64,000 nucleotides of DNA from Arion vulgaris (Eukaryota > Mollusca > Gastropoda > Stylommatophora > Arionidae). The stretch is taken from the NCBI GenBank assembly GCA_020796225.1, contig CM036762.1, positions 18,895,286 to 18,959,285 of the forward strand, written 5' to 3'. The notes under the pieces were generated by a model. The model was not told where the DNA came from. It ran no database searches and saw only the letters and a list, made by a program, of their open reading frames with translations. Below, piece after piece: positions 40,059 through 50,838 of this stretch (the first letter of the stretch is position 1; every line of letters starts with the position of its first letter). Made by a program: the position numbers and the translations under genes.

Positions 40059-43000
40059 GTATGATTATATAACAATAAACATAAAATTGTATAAATATAT
40101 ATATATATATGAACATAAAATGACAACGAATTCAAGAGAGGTGAGGACATCGGATAAATGTCATTTCAATCGCTAGTAGCAACTGTTATAATATTATAAT
40201 GTTATCGATAAAATACAGGGTGTTCAAGATAATTGCAGCCCCATTGACAATTCGAAAGTTGCCAGGTACAGCATTGAGTTGTGTTTATTTACTATTTAAA
40301 CCGGTTCTGACTAGCTCGTCCTACGTCACATTTGTTCATCGCCCTTCCCGCACTACAATTACACACCGTCACACAACCTTGACCTATACTACGTCATAAC
40401 TGAACCTTCTCATTTCCATACATATATGCCAGATTAGTTCCATTCACAGGCTGCTTTTTTTTCCGATCCAAAGCACTTGAGCTTTTCAGCTCTTCGGCTC
40501 GGTGCCATGGACATCGTAACCGTTCGGTTCGGTGCCATGAACACCGTAAATCTGGGGAATCTGTGGCTTTTTCTGCCATCCCTCGGAATTGAACCCGCAC
40601 ACACAGAGGGATAGTCACCGTAGTCCAACGCGCTACGAACACGCTGGACAGACGGGCACAGGCTGTTTTTAAGTTGAAGTCCCTGTAGAAGACTGCATAC
40701 AACTATATAGCAATGGTGAAACACGTAAACAAAAAACACTGTAGTTTCACAAAGTACAAAAGCACAAAGCATGCCTTGAAGTGGGAAGTAAAGAGTCCAA
40801 GAAAGAAAGGAGCTACGGAAACAGTGAAACGAAACCTACTGAGAGGCGAGAAACGTTGGACTCAATTACATTGAAGACATTGAACAAGTAGCCCAGGATA
40901 AAGCGGTATGGAGAAACTACTTTCATGCTCTATGTAACGTATAAAATAGACCGAATATTTAAAGAGAAAGAAAAAGAAAGAGAGAGAGAAAGAGAGAGAA
41001 AGAGAGAGAAAGAGAGAAATAGATGTGTAAAAAGATTAGAAAGAAACAAATTTTTATCACTAAATAACATACTGCCTTGCAGATCGGCTGGGGACAGCCA
41101 AAGGCGGAGAGCGAACCCAGTAAACGCTGGCTAAAACCGGACACATCGCCGAAGGATAAACATCAGAGCTCCAAACAGCGCTGAAGATGGGACGAAACAC
41201 ACCCATGCTAAGGCTGCATGAATCAGATTTCCACATGAATGAGATTTATCGGTCTAACGGTGATCGAGAGAGAGAGAAAAGAGAGAGAGAGCAGAGAGAG
41301 AGAGATCACCAAATAACTATAGATACACATAGATGTTTAGCTAAACAATGAAATGTAAGAAACATTTTTATCTTGTCCAGCTCTCACAGTCAGGTTTCTA
41401 ACTAAACGGTTCATTGGGGAGTACTGTCCAACACTGGGTAAGACATTTTCTTATTTTATCTTCATTCATCGAATATAAATAAAGAAGCTTGCAGAAACCG
41501 TATGTGCTGGCCTATGTGTCTGTATGGGCCTAGCTGGCACAACGAGCTCAGGTTGTAAAGTACAAATTCCATCTGAAGTCAGAGAAGGCGCGCCTGTATG
41601 GCGTGGGACACTGATAAAAAGGAAAGCAGGCCCTCACGCAAAAATCAGACAGGAGAGCCATACCAAACGCATTGATTACGTCTGAATTTATAGCTGGTGA
41701 ACACAAGATGAAGAAGAAGGTACAAATCACATACTAACCATAAAGAGTGTTTTAATTGATTTATTTATTTATTGATTAATTGATTGATTGATTGACCATC
41801 ATCATTGCACTTTGGTGAGTAACCATGTGTGCTACAATCTCTTTCTTACGCAGGAAGATCTCAGCTTCAGTGCACGAACTCCGTAGTACCGCGATGGTCC
41901 CCGATGTAATTTTGAAGATGTGAAAATATTTGTGTAGTTACTTTTATTTTTAAACTCACACAGGAGAGGACAGTCTTGCTGGACATGCTCTCCAGGATCT
42001 GTTCCGCCTGTAGACAATTGCAGAGATCTGTTTGACTTAATCCTAGTCTATACAAGTGTCTGTAGAGTCTGCAGTATACTTGAGAATCTAAATTACAAGT
42101 ACCTCTGAAGTCGAAGTAAGACACGCCTGAATGACAAGAGATAATGACAAAAAAGGAAAGCAAGTATTTACGCAAAAATCAGTCAGAGGTGCCAAAGAAG
42201 GATTTAACAAGTAGTTGGTGTAGAACAAGCTAAGAAAATAATGAAAAAGTGTTCATGATGTCCCTTAACTATGGAATGGAGATTATGCTGGCAAGTGAAA
42301 CATAATTACACAAATTATTCAATGTTTCAGTACATCAATACACATAAAATACAGACAGTTGAAACAAATGAACACATTTGAATTTATTGAAAAATTCATC
42401 AGTAACGAAGAATATAAACCAGAAGATCTAGCAAAACTAACAGAGCCAACATCAGCTCTGGCTCGCCTGATAATAATAATTCCTCTCGTACCGTTATACG
42501 GCCTGCAAGCAATCTCTCCATACCGCTCTATCCTGGGCGATTCGTTTAATCTCCTCCATGGAAATGCGACTGATATTTCTTGCCTCTCTCAGCAAAGTTT
42601 GTTTCAAGGTCTCCTTAGGTCGTCCCCTCTTCTTGAACCCTTTGCCTCCCACTTCAATGCCTGCTTTGATATTCTTTGATCATTTCTTCTCAATGTGTGT
42701 CCAACATATCTCCATCTTCTCCTTCTTATGACAGTTGTTACTAGTGGTTGACCAGACATTTCTCTGATTTCTCTGGCTCACCTGATGCCTGTACGGAAAA
42801 AGATAAAATAATGACAACTGATAAAACAAGCACGAAGTTTGTTAAATTTTGTTTATCAATAGAGAGAAAAAATAGAAAATATGAACGATCGTGAATACAT
42901 CGGTTCCCTGCTAACTAGAGATGGAAATGGGATGAAGGAAATCAAAAGAAGAACAAACGTCAAACGTTGAAAAAACAAACAACAAACGGTGTGAAATGGA

Positions 43001-46000
43001 ACTGATAGAAAAACAAAGGTCAGAATACTAAGAACATGTATATTAACAGTGGCAATGTATGGGTGAGAAACATGGATATTTAATAAGATATTGGAAAACA
43101 TATTTAGCTTTGAATACATTGGAAATATTGAGCTATTTCAATTCTAAGTGTTACAGAAAAGTTTCCGCATACCCCAGCCAAAGAAGAGAACAAATAGTTA
43201 TATCCAGACGGAACGCAAACCCCCTCCCCGAAAAAAACTGGCTGATGATACTTCTTCTTCTAACCCAGGAATTGTGAATTTACACTCTCTTTCCTATAGT
43301 GCAATAGTGGGAGCACCCGAACTTTCTTGAAAACCCAGAAACCTCCAACAGCTCAGGCGTGTAGTGTATGTTTAGTGCTGCAGAAACCTCCAACAGCTCA
43401 GGCGTGTAGTGCTATGTTTAGTGCTGCAGAAACCTCCAACAGCTCAGGCGTGTAGTGCTATGTTTAGTGCTGCAGAAACCTCCAACAGCTCCAGGCGTGT
43501 AGTGCTATGTTTAGTGCTGCAGAAACCTCCAACAGCTCCAGGCGTGTAGTGCTATGTTTAGTGCTGCAGAAACCTCCAACAGCTCAGGCGTGTAGTGCTA
43601 TGTTTAGTGCTGCAGAAACCTCCAACAGCTCAGGCGTGTAGTGCTATGTTTAGTGCTGCAGAAACCTCCAACAGCTCAGGCGTGTAGTGCTATGTTTAGT
43701 GCTGCAGAAACCTCCAACAGCTCAGGCGTGTAGTGCTATGTTTAGTGCTGCAGAAACCTCCAACAGCTCAGGCGTGTAGTGCTATGTTTAGTGCTGCAGA
43801 AACCTCCAACAGCTCAGGCGTGTAGTGCTATGTTTAGTGCTGCAGAAACCTCCAACAGCTCAGGCGTGTAGTGCTATGTTTAGTGCTGCAGAAACCTCCA
43901 ACATAGCTCATGTTCAGCGTAGTGAGTGCTATGTTTAGTGCTGCAGAAACCTCCAACAGCTCATTCGCGTAGTGCTATGTTTAGTGCTGCAGAAACCTCC
44001 AACAGCTCAGCGGTAGTGCTATGTTTAGTGCTGCAGAAACCTCCAACAGCTCAGGCGTGTAGTGCTATGTTTAGTGCTGCAGAAACCTCCAACAGCTCAG
44101 GCATGTAGTGCTATGTTTAGTGCTGCGGAGACTCCTACCCAGGTAGAGTTTATTTGTCATCACTGAAGTATTCTCTAAAAACATCACTTACTGATCTCGG
44201 TGGTCATGTGATTATAGTCCAGAGAGCCCCTTCCGTAGGTGCTCTAGAACAACAACTCGTTGGCCACTCTTTGTGTTCTATGTGATTTTTCTCAGAGAGA
44301 GTACTGGGCGACAACCAGCACGGACAGACGTTTGAGTTCACTAGCAACGATCAGTTTTCGGTTGTTAATTGGCCATTTTGATCTGAGCTTGCGAATGTAC
44401 GCATTTTTTGGACGTCGTTCTACAATTTTAGGGTGATCGCGTCCGAAAAGTGCCAGCCATTGTCAATGTTTGGGCTTGTACGAAAAAACAAACCCTCGCA
44501 ATACGGTCTTACTTTTCTAGCCACGGTGAGTTTATTCTGGGAGAAACATTCTCAACCGTTTCGAGACGCATGTCTACACTTGGCAATATGCAATTTCCAC
44601 TCTGCATTTCCCTGGCCACGGAAAACACTGGACTAGGGTCTCCACAGATAAACCGAAGGTCTTTTCATTCGGCGCTATCAACGCAATTTTGGCTGATTTG
44701 CGCTTATCAGCATCCCCACCCCATTTCTTCCGGAGATGTTAGTTTTTCCCTGCACTAAAATGCAACCTTACATTTTGCACTGGTGAAACATTACCTTGCC
44801 CGGTTGTCTAAGGAGGAAATTTCGTTAGACATAAGCGCACGATCTTAGGTTTTGCGCTCGGCCAACCTTACCCAATAGATATATCTGTGCTTGGCCTACG
44901 ATACGGAGTTTACTGCAATCTTTCCTTGTGTCGACACGTTACGTTACAGTGTTCTCAGAGACACTTGCCGAGAGCTGGCAATTGTGGTGCGACTGTTGAC
45001 TTGTTACACATCATTCTCGTGGATTCTTGCCCCACATCTGGCAATTATAGTGCAACCATTGACAGATCCTTCTTCTTCTTCTTCTTCTGTGTTCTCACTA
45101 GATTGGGATTTCGGATTCTCTAATAAAGGCAGCCGTCTGTCTCAGATTATCAGACACGCCATACAGTTTGTCTTCTGTGTTCTCACTAGATTGGGATTTC
45201 GGATTCTCTAATAAAGGCAGCCGTCTGTCTCAGATTATCAGACACGCCATACAGTTTGTCTTCTGCGTTCTCACTAGATTGGGATTTCGGATTCTCTAAT
45301 AAAGGCAGCCGTCTGTCTCAGATTATCAGTCACGCCATACAGTTTGTCTTGGACACTAGTGTAAGTGGGCCACCTCTTTCTTCTCAAGTCTGCATACTGG
45401 GGGCAGTTCTGTAGGATATAATGCCTATGATTTCTGCTTCCCGTTTGTGCCGACCTCTTCCTGCAGTAAGTTTTGGCCATCCTCGTGATGATGGGTCTGA
45501 TATTCTTACCGCGTGGCTAAATCTCCGAGGCAGATTGGCAACCATAGAATCCGTTATCCCATTCCTCATTGTAAGGTTTCGTTGCATCATGTTATGCGCC
45601 TTACGGCCTGGTGCATCCGTTTTCTGCAAGCATTTGTTTCGGGTTAGCATTCCCTAGCGGAACATGCATCCGATTTCAGACAAACCTCCTTAGTCGCCTC
45701 TTACGACATGCGTGGCAGGTAACAGTGGTTCTATTCTTTACGTCTCAAATTTGGGCCCCGGTAACCACTCGGGCGTGACAGATCCAGATGGAGACAAATT
45801 CTGAAAATTAATTCGAGAACTGGTAAGGTCAGACTAAAAGAACTTGCTGACATTAAACATGCCAGAAAAAAGCAGAAATAAAACCCACCGTCTGCGTTAC
45901 ATTCATTATCTCTCGAGACTAACAGGATGCCATCATCATCATCATCATACAGGAACCAAGTTGCAAGCCACGAAGTTCAGATATTGACTTTAGAAAGATG

Positions 46001-49000
46001 TGAAACACATGAGATAATATTATCTATTGTGAGAAAAGATAAATAATTGAAGTTGTATTGACACATGATGCAACCTTTTGTCTTTACTAAAAATATCCCT
46101 CAATAAATCTTCTGTCTTTACAACATAACGATAGCCTCCTATACTTTAGCGAAACGCGTAAAAACAAAGTATTGTAGTTTTACAAAGTATAAAAACAATA
46201 ACAGTACACAGCAACGTTTCGACCAAAAGGCCTTTATCAAGCAAAGGATACAAAAGAAGTGATGAAATTCACTTCTAACACGGCACACTACATTTACGAT
46301 TTGTTTTTACGTGTTTCGCCATTGCTACAAAGTTTGACTACAGTCTTCCCTTATATCCACAATACTATCCGCTTATATTTACAGTGTTTTGTTGGTACCG
46401 AATTAAGGCTGGGACGACCTGAGAACAGTCGTGGTCGAAAAAAAACCTCCCACTATGGGATTTGATTCTGGGACCCGACAACAACAAATCAAGTGCAGTA
46501 ACCACTGTGCCATTGCGTCGACTCACAAAAAACCGATGATGCTCGTCCATCACGGGTGATGATGACCACACAAATTTTCATCCAAGGGAATGTAGTAGGA
46601 AAAAATCGATACAACACACACTCTCACGAACATTCCAACACTAACACACATTTAAAGAAAAACGATAAATAGTAGTTTTGACTTTGAATGACTTCTTTCT
46701 ATCCATTAGAAAGTATATACAGGTACATATCGACGTCGTCAGATGAAGAGGACATTAGACTGGACATCCTGGATACAGCAGGCCAGGTAAGATTATATTT
46801 GTGTGCATATTTCTCTAGAGGTTAGTTAAACTTGTAACAATTATAAATAGTAACATGAATTCTAGACATACATGACTTACTTGACTTATTCATCTCCGCT
46901 TCTCGTGGAGCATAGGGCCTCAATAGTTGCTCGCCACTTTTCTCGGTCTCTGGCTGTTTTCTTTATGGTCTTCGAGGTTAGTCGAGCACTCTTCAGTTCC
47001 TCAAGAAGACTTTGTCTCCATGTCTTTTTAGGGCGTCCTCTTTTTCGTTTTCCTTGCGGGTTCCACTCAAGTGCTTGTCTAGTGACATTCGACTGTGTCT
47101 TCCGTAGGGTATGCCCGACCCATCGCCATTTCTCCTCTTGACCTGGTTCATCATGGATTCCTGTCCAGTTCTTATCCACAGGTCTGTGTTTGCAACTCTA
47201 TCATACCATCTCCGTCTGAGACATACATGAGATGTTTATATTCGGGGATGATAACACTACCTACTTTGTGTTACCAGAGCCAAACATGGACAATGAGCAA
47301 AGCGCAGTCAAAAAAATAACTACATGTGAAATGCGCTGCCTGCAAAAGTTACCAACAACACCAGAAAAGACAGAGTCACCAACATCAGCATAAGAAAGAA
47401 AGTTGGCACAAAACCGTGCTTGAATTACATAGAGAAACAAAGAATGAAGTGGTTTGGCCACTTAATAAGAATGCATCCAAACTCCACAGTATACAAAGTC
47501 TTCTACAACAGAGCATCAGGAAAGAAGACGAGAGGAAGACCACAAAAAGATGGTCAGAGCAAAAATAACAATCACTCAAGCCACCAGAACAGCCCAAGAC
47601 AAAAACCGAAAACCACACCACTGGGCAACAAACAACCCGGTAACAGTGTGACGACAAAAGAAGAAGAAGAAGAAGATAAGACTAAACAACTGCCAGCAAG
47701 AAAAAAAAGAGGACATTATTATAATAGGAAAACAGAGACAATTAATTTCGCTTTTTGGAATCTTTAACAAAACAGTATTGGGTTTATGTTCCACACTGAA
47801 AGTTCCACAAGTGTGAGTAAAGGAATCTATCATTCTACCTTCTGTATACATGGGAATATAAAAGTGAAGCAACAGACACTTCATATCGTATGATTTGCAA
47901 AGGCTCATCATCAAATAGCTTGCACTGAGCAGAACTTTCCTACATTAACAATCTTCCGTAACATATCTCTCTCACGTGCCAAATGTTCGGCCTGTGCAGT
48001 CGTCACGCTCAAATCATCAGTTACATCTTGAATCCATCTTCTCCGTGGTTTTATTCTTCTCTTATTTGCCGGGATACCTCCTTCCAGAATGGTCTTCCTA
48101 ACCCTAATGGTCTTTCTACTGATGGAAACAGGTTTCTACTGATTGAAGTGTGTTGCTCCTCTTGACTTTACATGACTTTGGAAAACGAGTCATATAGTTA
48201 ACAAATAGAATAGTTGCTGGCCCGTACAATCTCCCTCACTCAGTCAGTCAGTCACTCACTCATTCACTCCCTCACACACTCACTCACTCCCTGACTGACT
48301 CACTGACTCACTCACTCCTTCGCACACTCACTCACCATTACTGTATATCTAACATATACGATCATTCAAGCTCACTCGTTCACTCACTTCCTCACTCACT
48401 TATGTACACTCAACTACTGGCTATCTTAATTGTAAATCAACTCTTACCCACTCTCATTCATTCACTAAATCAATCATTCATAATCATTCACTTACTCTCA
48501 TTCACTTTCTTACTCACATTCAGTTTCTATCATTCACTCACACTCATTTACCTTCACTTATTCACTCACTCACTCACACTCATTCAATTACTATCCCTAT
48601 TCTTCACGCACTCTCATTTACTCACACTTTTTCACTTTCTCTCATTCACTAACTCTCTCACACTCTTACTCACTCACACTCTTACTCAATCACGATCTCA
48701 CTCCTTCACTCCCACTATAATTCCCTCATCAACACTTGATCTCATTGACCAACAACTATTGTCTAGAAAACAAAACCACATAATTTATCTTCTTCAGCTG
48801 ACAACAGAATGGAAAGAGGGCTACGCACTTTGGGGCGACTGCTTTATCTTCACTTATTCAATCACAGATCATGCCAGCTTTGACGAGATTCATCGTCTAC
48901 GACGTCTCGTTGAATCAACAAAAAGATCCACCTCATTGTGTTGTGCGCTGGTAGGCAACAAAAATGATCTCGTTTATGACCGCCAGGTAACAGTGTCCCA

Positions 49001-49247
49001 AGGTCAGAACCTGGCTGCCGACATTGGTTGCCGGTTCTTTGAACTATCAGCGTGTGACTGGAACCAGTTTCCTCAGGTATACGAACTATTTGCAGAACTT
49101 TATTCCACGTGGAGGAGAACTAAAATGTCCAGAGATGGTCGTCAACGCAAGTCCAGTTCAAGTACAAAGTTCAAGCAAGCTATTCAGAAAGTTATTTCAG
49201 GCAAAGGTCCAAGTTCAAAACGGACATCACACAACGGTGTAGGTTAA
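39965..49247 (+). CDS. RERG: RERG-like Ras-family small GTPase, four exons
   Basis: Exons 39965-40058, 41381-41437, 46710-46786 and 48798-49247 join (intron phases 1, 1, 0; all GT..AG) to a 225-residue protein. G1 is GHPGVGKT (24-31); the switch I region has Y46, T49 and E51; G3 is DTAGQ (72-76) with the catalytic Gln; G4 is NKND (130-133); G5 is ELSAC (158-162). The basic, Ser-rich tail (SSSSTKFKQAIQK) resembles that of RERG, and there is no CaaX box, so no C-terminal prenylation is expected, as in RERG and RASL11/12. Such proteins bind and hydrolyse GTP and are thought to act as growth regulators. In-frame TGA immediately precedes the ATG. The closest alternative is another RERG/RASL subfamily. 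The residue at the Ras G12 position is Pro26. Introns are filled with repeats. Confidence 0.9.
40216..40685. mobile_element. mariner-like MITE in intron 1, split by SINE C
   Basis: Same element as 15337-15584, with ends CAGGGTGTTCAAG and ...TTGAAGTCCCTG and TA on both sides. The interior is interrupted by SINE C at about 40454-40656. Confidence 0.85.
40454..40656 (-). mobile_element. SINE family C inside the MITE
   Basis: Poly-T start at the left (complement of A tail), tRNA-like head at the right. CACAGGCTG flanks both sides (40445-40453 and 40657-40665), a target-site duplication within the MITE's inner sequence. Confidence 0.9.
40745..40950 (+). pseudogene. LINE ORF2 C-terminal fragment
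   Basis: Plus-strand frames give ATETVKRNLLRGEKR, then EDIEQVAQDKAVWRNYFHAL, a LINE ORF2 end, diverged and with a frame change near 40862. Confidence 0.65.
40951..41094. repeat. (GA)n microsatellite
   Basis: Purine-only GAAA/GAGA tract (40960-41020) followed by a short unassigned stretch. Confidence 0.8.
41095..41320 (+). mobile_element. SINE E body and (GA)n tail
   Basis: GCGGAGAGCGAACCCAGTAA through CGAAGGATAAACATCAGAGC to GGTGATCGAGAGAGAG. It lacks the head and core, so it is 5'-truncated. The tail is an expanded (GA)n tract. Confidence 0.75.
41381..41437 (+). CDS. RERG: RERG-like exon 2 (switch I side)
   Basis: A 57-bp exon between acceptor TTTATCTTGTCCAG and donor G|GTAAGA. It encodes ALTVRFLTKRFIGEYCPTL. 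The length and phase are exactly what is needed to connect exons 1 and 3, and the residues match the Ras-family sequence between the P-loop and switch I. No start codon is present, so an ORF scan would miss it. Confidence 0.92.
41474..41545 (+). mobile_element. SINE B internal fragment
   Basis: AAGCTTGCAGAAACCGTATGTG and CTGGCACAACG mark the middle of SINE B, with the rest missing. Confidence 0.6.
41550..41725 (+). repeat. Unnamed dispersed repeat with (GAA) end
   Basis: Shares GGGACACTGATAAAAAGGAA, GCAAAAATCAGACAGGAG and ATACCAAACGCATTGATTACG with 42090-42205 and 52660-52830. Ends in GATGAAGAAGAAGG. Probably the 3' end of a LINE or SINE whose body I cannot name. Confidence 0.6.
41830..42205 (-). 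pseudogene. LINE post-RNase H fragment beside the unnamed repeat
   Basis: The minus strand 41830-42080 encodes LYRLGLSQTDLCNCLQAEQ then E-H-V-Q-Q-D-C-P-L-L-C-E-F after a frame change, a LINE C-terminus after the RNase H domain. 42090-42205 is a copy of the unnamed repeat at 41550, on the plus strand. Confidence 0.6.
42468..42760 (-). pseudogene. LINE ORF2 C-terminus and 3' end
   Basis: The minus strand encodes KKRGRPKETLKQTLLREARN, ISRISMEEINRIAQDRA, VWRDCLQAV then a stop and the 3' sequence ATAACGGTACGAGAGGAATTATTATTA. Related 3' ends are at 38375 and 63415. Confidence 0.8.
42840..43090 (+). pseudogene. LINE reverse transcriptase thumb fragment
   Basis: Plus strand: EYIGSLLTRDGNGMKEIKRR, then a stop, then VRILRTCILTVAMYG-x-ETW. 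The pattern matches the conserved Y-L-G-S-x-x-x-x-x-G...R-x-x-x-T-x-x-x-A-x-Y-G-x-E-T-W region of RTE-like RTs. Confidence 0.72.
43331..44133. repeat. 46-bp minisatellite, about 17 copies (intron 2)
   Basis: Unit GTGCTATGTTTAGTGCTGCA plus GAAACCTCCAACAGCTCAGGCGTGTA. Most units are identical. The last five (43890-44133) carry small insertions. The unit length is not a multiple of three, so frames shift between copies. Confidence 0.95.
44134..45059. other. Unassigned part of intron 2
   Basis: No gene or repeat recognised over 44134-45059, apart from a few weakly open frames. Sits in the 5.3-kb intron 2 of the RERG-like gene. Confidence 0.4.
45070..45775 (-). mobile_element. SINE/LINE chimera, copy 2, 706 bp
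   Basis: Sense is minus: head ending at 45775, core around 45690-45710, switch to LINE-derived sequence, ORF2 end encoding KLYGVTDNLRQTAAFIRESE, and (GAA)n tail at 45070-45087. A perfect 10-bp duplication, TGACAGATCC, lies at 45060-45069 and 45776-45785. About 84 bp of the 3' part are present three times in tandem (45088-45340). Confidence 0.9.
45786..46139. other. Mostly unassigned intron sequence
   Basis: 45820-45880 weakly resembles a LINE ORF2 tail. (ATC)n at 45931-45948. No other feature. Confidence 0.35.
46140..46256 (-). repeat. Foldback-family repeat arm (Penelope-like, tentative)
   Basis: Same sequence as the left arm at 53708-53828 (CGTAAAAACAAAGTA, GTTTTACAAAGTATAAAAAC, CAACGTTTCGACC, CCTTTATCAAGCAAA). 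Here a single arm is present. Confidence 0.6.
46385..46530 (-). mobile_element. SINE D-related element
   Basis: The minus strand has a tRNA-like head (ATGGCACAGTGGTTACTGC ... AGAATCAAATCCC) joined to CGACCACGACTGTTCTCAGG and CAGCCTTAATTCGGTACC, the body element also present in SINE D. It differs enough in the head to be a separate family using a similar body. Confidence 0.6.
46710..46786 (+). CDS. RERG: RERG-like exon 3 (G3 box)
   Basis: 77 bp between acceptor CTTTCTATCCATTAG and donor CAG|GTAAGA. Encodes (E)SIYRYISTSSDEEDIRLDIL then DTAGQ. Exon-exon codons complete cleanly on both sides. Confidence 0.92.
46872..47200 (-). pseudogene. LINE ORF2 C-terminus, open 97 codons
   Basis: The minus strand encodes EEKWRWVGHTLRKTQSNVTR, QALEWNPQGKRKRGRPKKTW and TARDREKWRATIEALC, a complete LINE ORF2 tail in one frame. 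It is 5'-truncated. Located in intron 3. Confidence 0.82.
47255..47672 (+). pseudogene. LINE 3' end, RTE-like
   Basis: Same family as 61184-61687: ACATGTGAAATGCGCTGCCT, readable MNYIEKQRMKWFGHLIRMHP (with a frame change), ending GTGTGACGACAAAAGAAGAAG. The tail is (GAA)5. Located in intron 3. Confidence 0.82.
47905..48140 (-). pseudogene. LINE 3' end fragment
   Basis: Complement of the family at 60440-60600 and 24280-24612: ATCATCAAATAGC, GAGCAGAACTTT, CATCTTGAATCCATCTTCTCC. Located in intron 3. Confidence 0.7.
48236..48740. repeat. (CACT)n-rich low-complexity tract
   Basis: Degenerate TCACTCACTCATTCACT repeats end about 60 bp before the exon 4 acceptor. The tract is pyrimidine-rich, which may lengthen the polypyrimidine context, and it produces a false N-terminal extension of exon 4. 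Confidence 0.88.
48798..49247 (+). CDS. RERG: RERG-like exon 4 (G4, G5, tail, stop)
   Basis: Acceptor TTATCTTCTTCAG at 48785-48797. The exon encodes 149 residues from LTTEWKEGYALWGD to HNGVG and a TAA. A frame stays open leftward to 48402 only because it crosses a CACT-rich tract, and that part is not coding. No canonical AATAAA is seen in the next 150 bp before a LINE insertion. Confidence 0.92.
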   Translation: MTTEWKEGYALWGDCFIFTYSITDHASFDEIHRLRRLVESTKRSTSLCCALVGNKNDLVYDRQVTVSQGQNLAADIGCRFFELSACDWNQFPQVYELFAELYSTWRRTKMSRDGRQRKSSSSTKFKQAIQKVISGKGPSSKRTSHNGVG

Positions 49248-49394
49248 TACAAGTCACCCCCAGATAAAGTTCTACTCATCTGATGTAACCTTGCGTTAGA
49301 ACGACCAACATTTGTTTGAATACTGAGAATGAAATCTACAAAGAAACCTTCAGTCATAAACAAGAGAAACACAAGAAAGAAAGATTACAACATG
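49248..49394 (+). other. Probable 3' UTR of the RERG-like gene
   Basis: Sequence after the stop codon with no coding potential. No canonical poly(A) signal before the LINE insertion, so the real 3' end could lie in or beyond it. Confidence 0.35.
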
Positions 49395-49767
49395 TGAAAT
49401 GAGATGTCTACGAAAAGCTGTCAACGTTACAAGGCGAGATAGAGTGAGAAACGAGAATATCAGAAGCATCGTTGGTACTATACCATGCATACAGTACATT
49501 GAGAAGCAAAGAATCAAGTGGTTCGGCCATTTAATGAGAATGGAACCACATTTACTACCATCACGTGCCTATAATAATCGACACTCAGGGCGCAGAGCAC
49601 GAGGCAGGCCAAGAACAAGATGGATAGATAACATCTCAGAGTCCCTGCGAAAGCATGGACTGACAACGTCAAGCGCAACACACCTGGCACAAGATAGGAA
49701 ACTAACTCTCCCACGACGCTTCACGGCAAATGTGGTTAAGATAAGATAAGATAAGATAAGATAAACA
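49395..49767 (+). pseudogene. LINE ORF2 C-terminus with (GATAA)n tail
   Basis: One open frame, CEMRCLRKAVNVTRRDRVRN, KQRIKWFGHLMRMEPHLL, RRARGRPRTRWIDNISESL, up to a stop at about 49747, then five GATAA units. It is 5'-truncated. The (GATAA)n tail differs from the (GAA)n tails elsewhere. Confidence 0.85.
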
Positions 49768-50635
49768 AGAGAAAGATTAAAAACATTGTTATAAATCCAT
49801 TTATATATTCGTGAACTTCTTGTAGAAAATGTAGTACCGACGGTAGATCATTAGCTCATTGCTTGGTCTACGTAACTCGTTTTTTCGTATATGTTTCAGT
49901 TTGAAATACATGTATCTTCATTGCACTCCAGACAGGGTCACATGTGCTTAGATTTCAATTCCAACAACGTCCAGTGATTAACCGAATCAGTTCGTCGTTG
50001 ATTGATGAGTCTACTCATCTACCTGTGGTGTTGTTCTTCTTATTTGACCACTACAATCTTCAATCTAAGCTCATGTAATCTAGCAGTTGAAGTAGATTGG
50101 AAAAGATGAAATAATATTTGCGACAACAATTCTGAGAATAATGACAGTCAGCACGTGGACAGTCACAGAATTGAATTTAGACGTTTGTGCCGATGGTCAA
50201 TCAAAAATACAAACCCAATAGACCTCGAGGTATGAAAACAGGGTTTCTTTACCGTTCCTTTATAAGAAGATAGCATTAAAATATCATTGCTAGAAAAAGC
50301 GTAAGGAAGACAATCAAAATATATTGATCACATAATAAGAGCGAAATTGAAATCACGGGGACAACAGAAGAAATTAAGGACAAAAGAGACAGATAGAGAC
50401 ACGGAACAATATCTTGGATGGAAGGATAAGCTTCATGAAAAAAACCTAAAACGTAATTTAATTCCTCAAAGAAAAGGTGTTTGTGAAGGAAAATATTCGT
50501 CAGCTCCCTTGAGCTTAACACATGATGATGATAACGTATCGATTTACTTTTGGTCCAGAACAATTAGGTGGAGAAAGACACAAACTTTGGATACAATCCA
50601 GAGCATGACAACATAACTACATTAAACAACAAAGC
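49768..50635. other. Mostly unassigned; SINE D and LINE scraps
   Basis: 49915-50010 resembles the RNase H LINE 3' end (ATTGCACTCCAGACAGG, GATTAACCGAATCAG). 50190-50260 matches the SINE D 3' end (GGTCAATCAAAAATACA, CTCGAGGTATGAAAACAGGG). Nothing else recognisable. Confidence 0.45.
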
Positions 50636-50838
50636 GGCCCTTCTGCCCAGCGTGTTCGTAGCGCGTTGGACTACGGGTGACAAGCTCCTGTGAGTGCGGG
50701 TTCAATTCCGCGGCTGGCAGAAAAGCCACAGGTTCACCAGATTCACGGTGTTCGTGGCACCGAACCAAGGGTTACGATGTCCATGACACTGAGCCGAAGA
50801 GCTGAAAGCTCAAATGCTTCTGGATCGGTCCCAAAAAA
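50636..50838 (+). mobile_element. SINE family C
   Basis: Complete by length: head GTAGCGCGTTGGACTACGGG, B-box-like GGGTTCAATTCCGC, body to GCTTCTGGATCGG and an A-rich end. A target duplication was not identified. Confidence 0.85.

Noticed and set aside
42359..42470. FIEKFISNEEYKPED as candidate GTPase exon 2
   Set aside because: It resembles the Ras segment superficially, but no acceptor in the right phase and no donor exist. The exon at 41381-41437 fits in sequence, phase and splice sites.
48402..48797. N-terminal extension of the last RERG-like exon
   Set aside because: This part is a CACT-rich tract. A proper splice acceptor at 48797 in phase with exon 3 explains the coding start.
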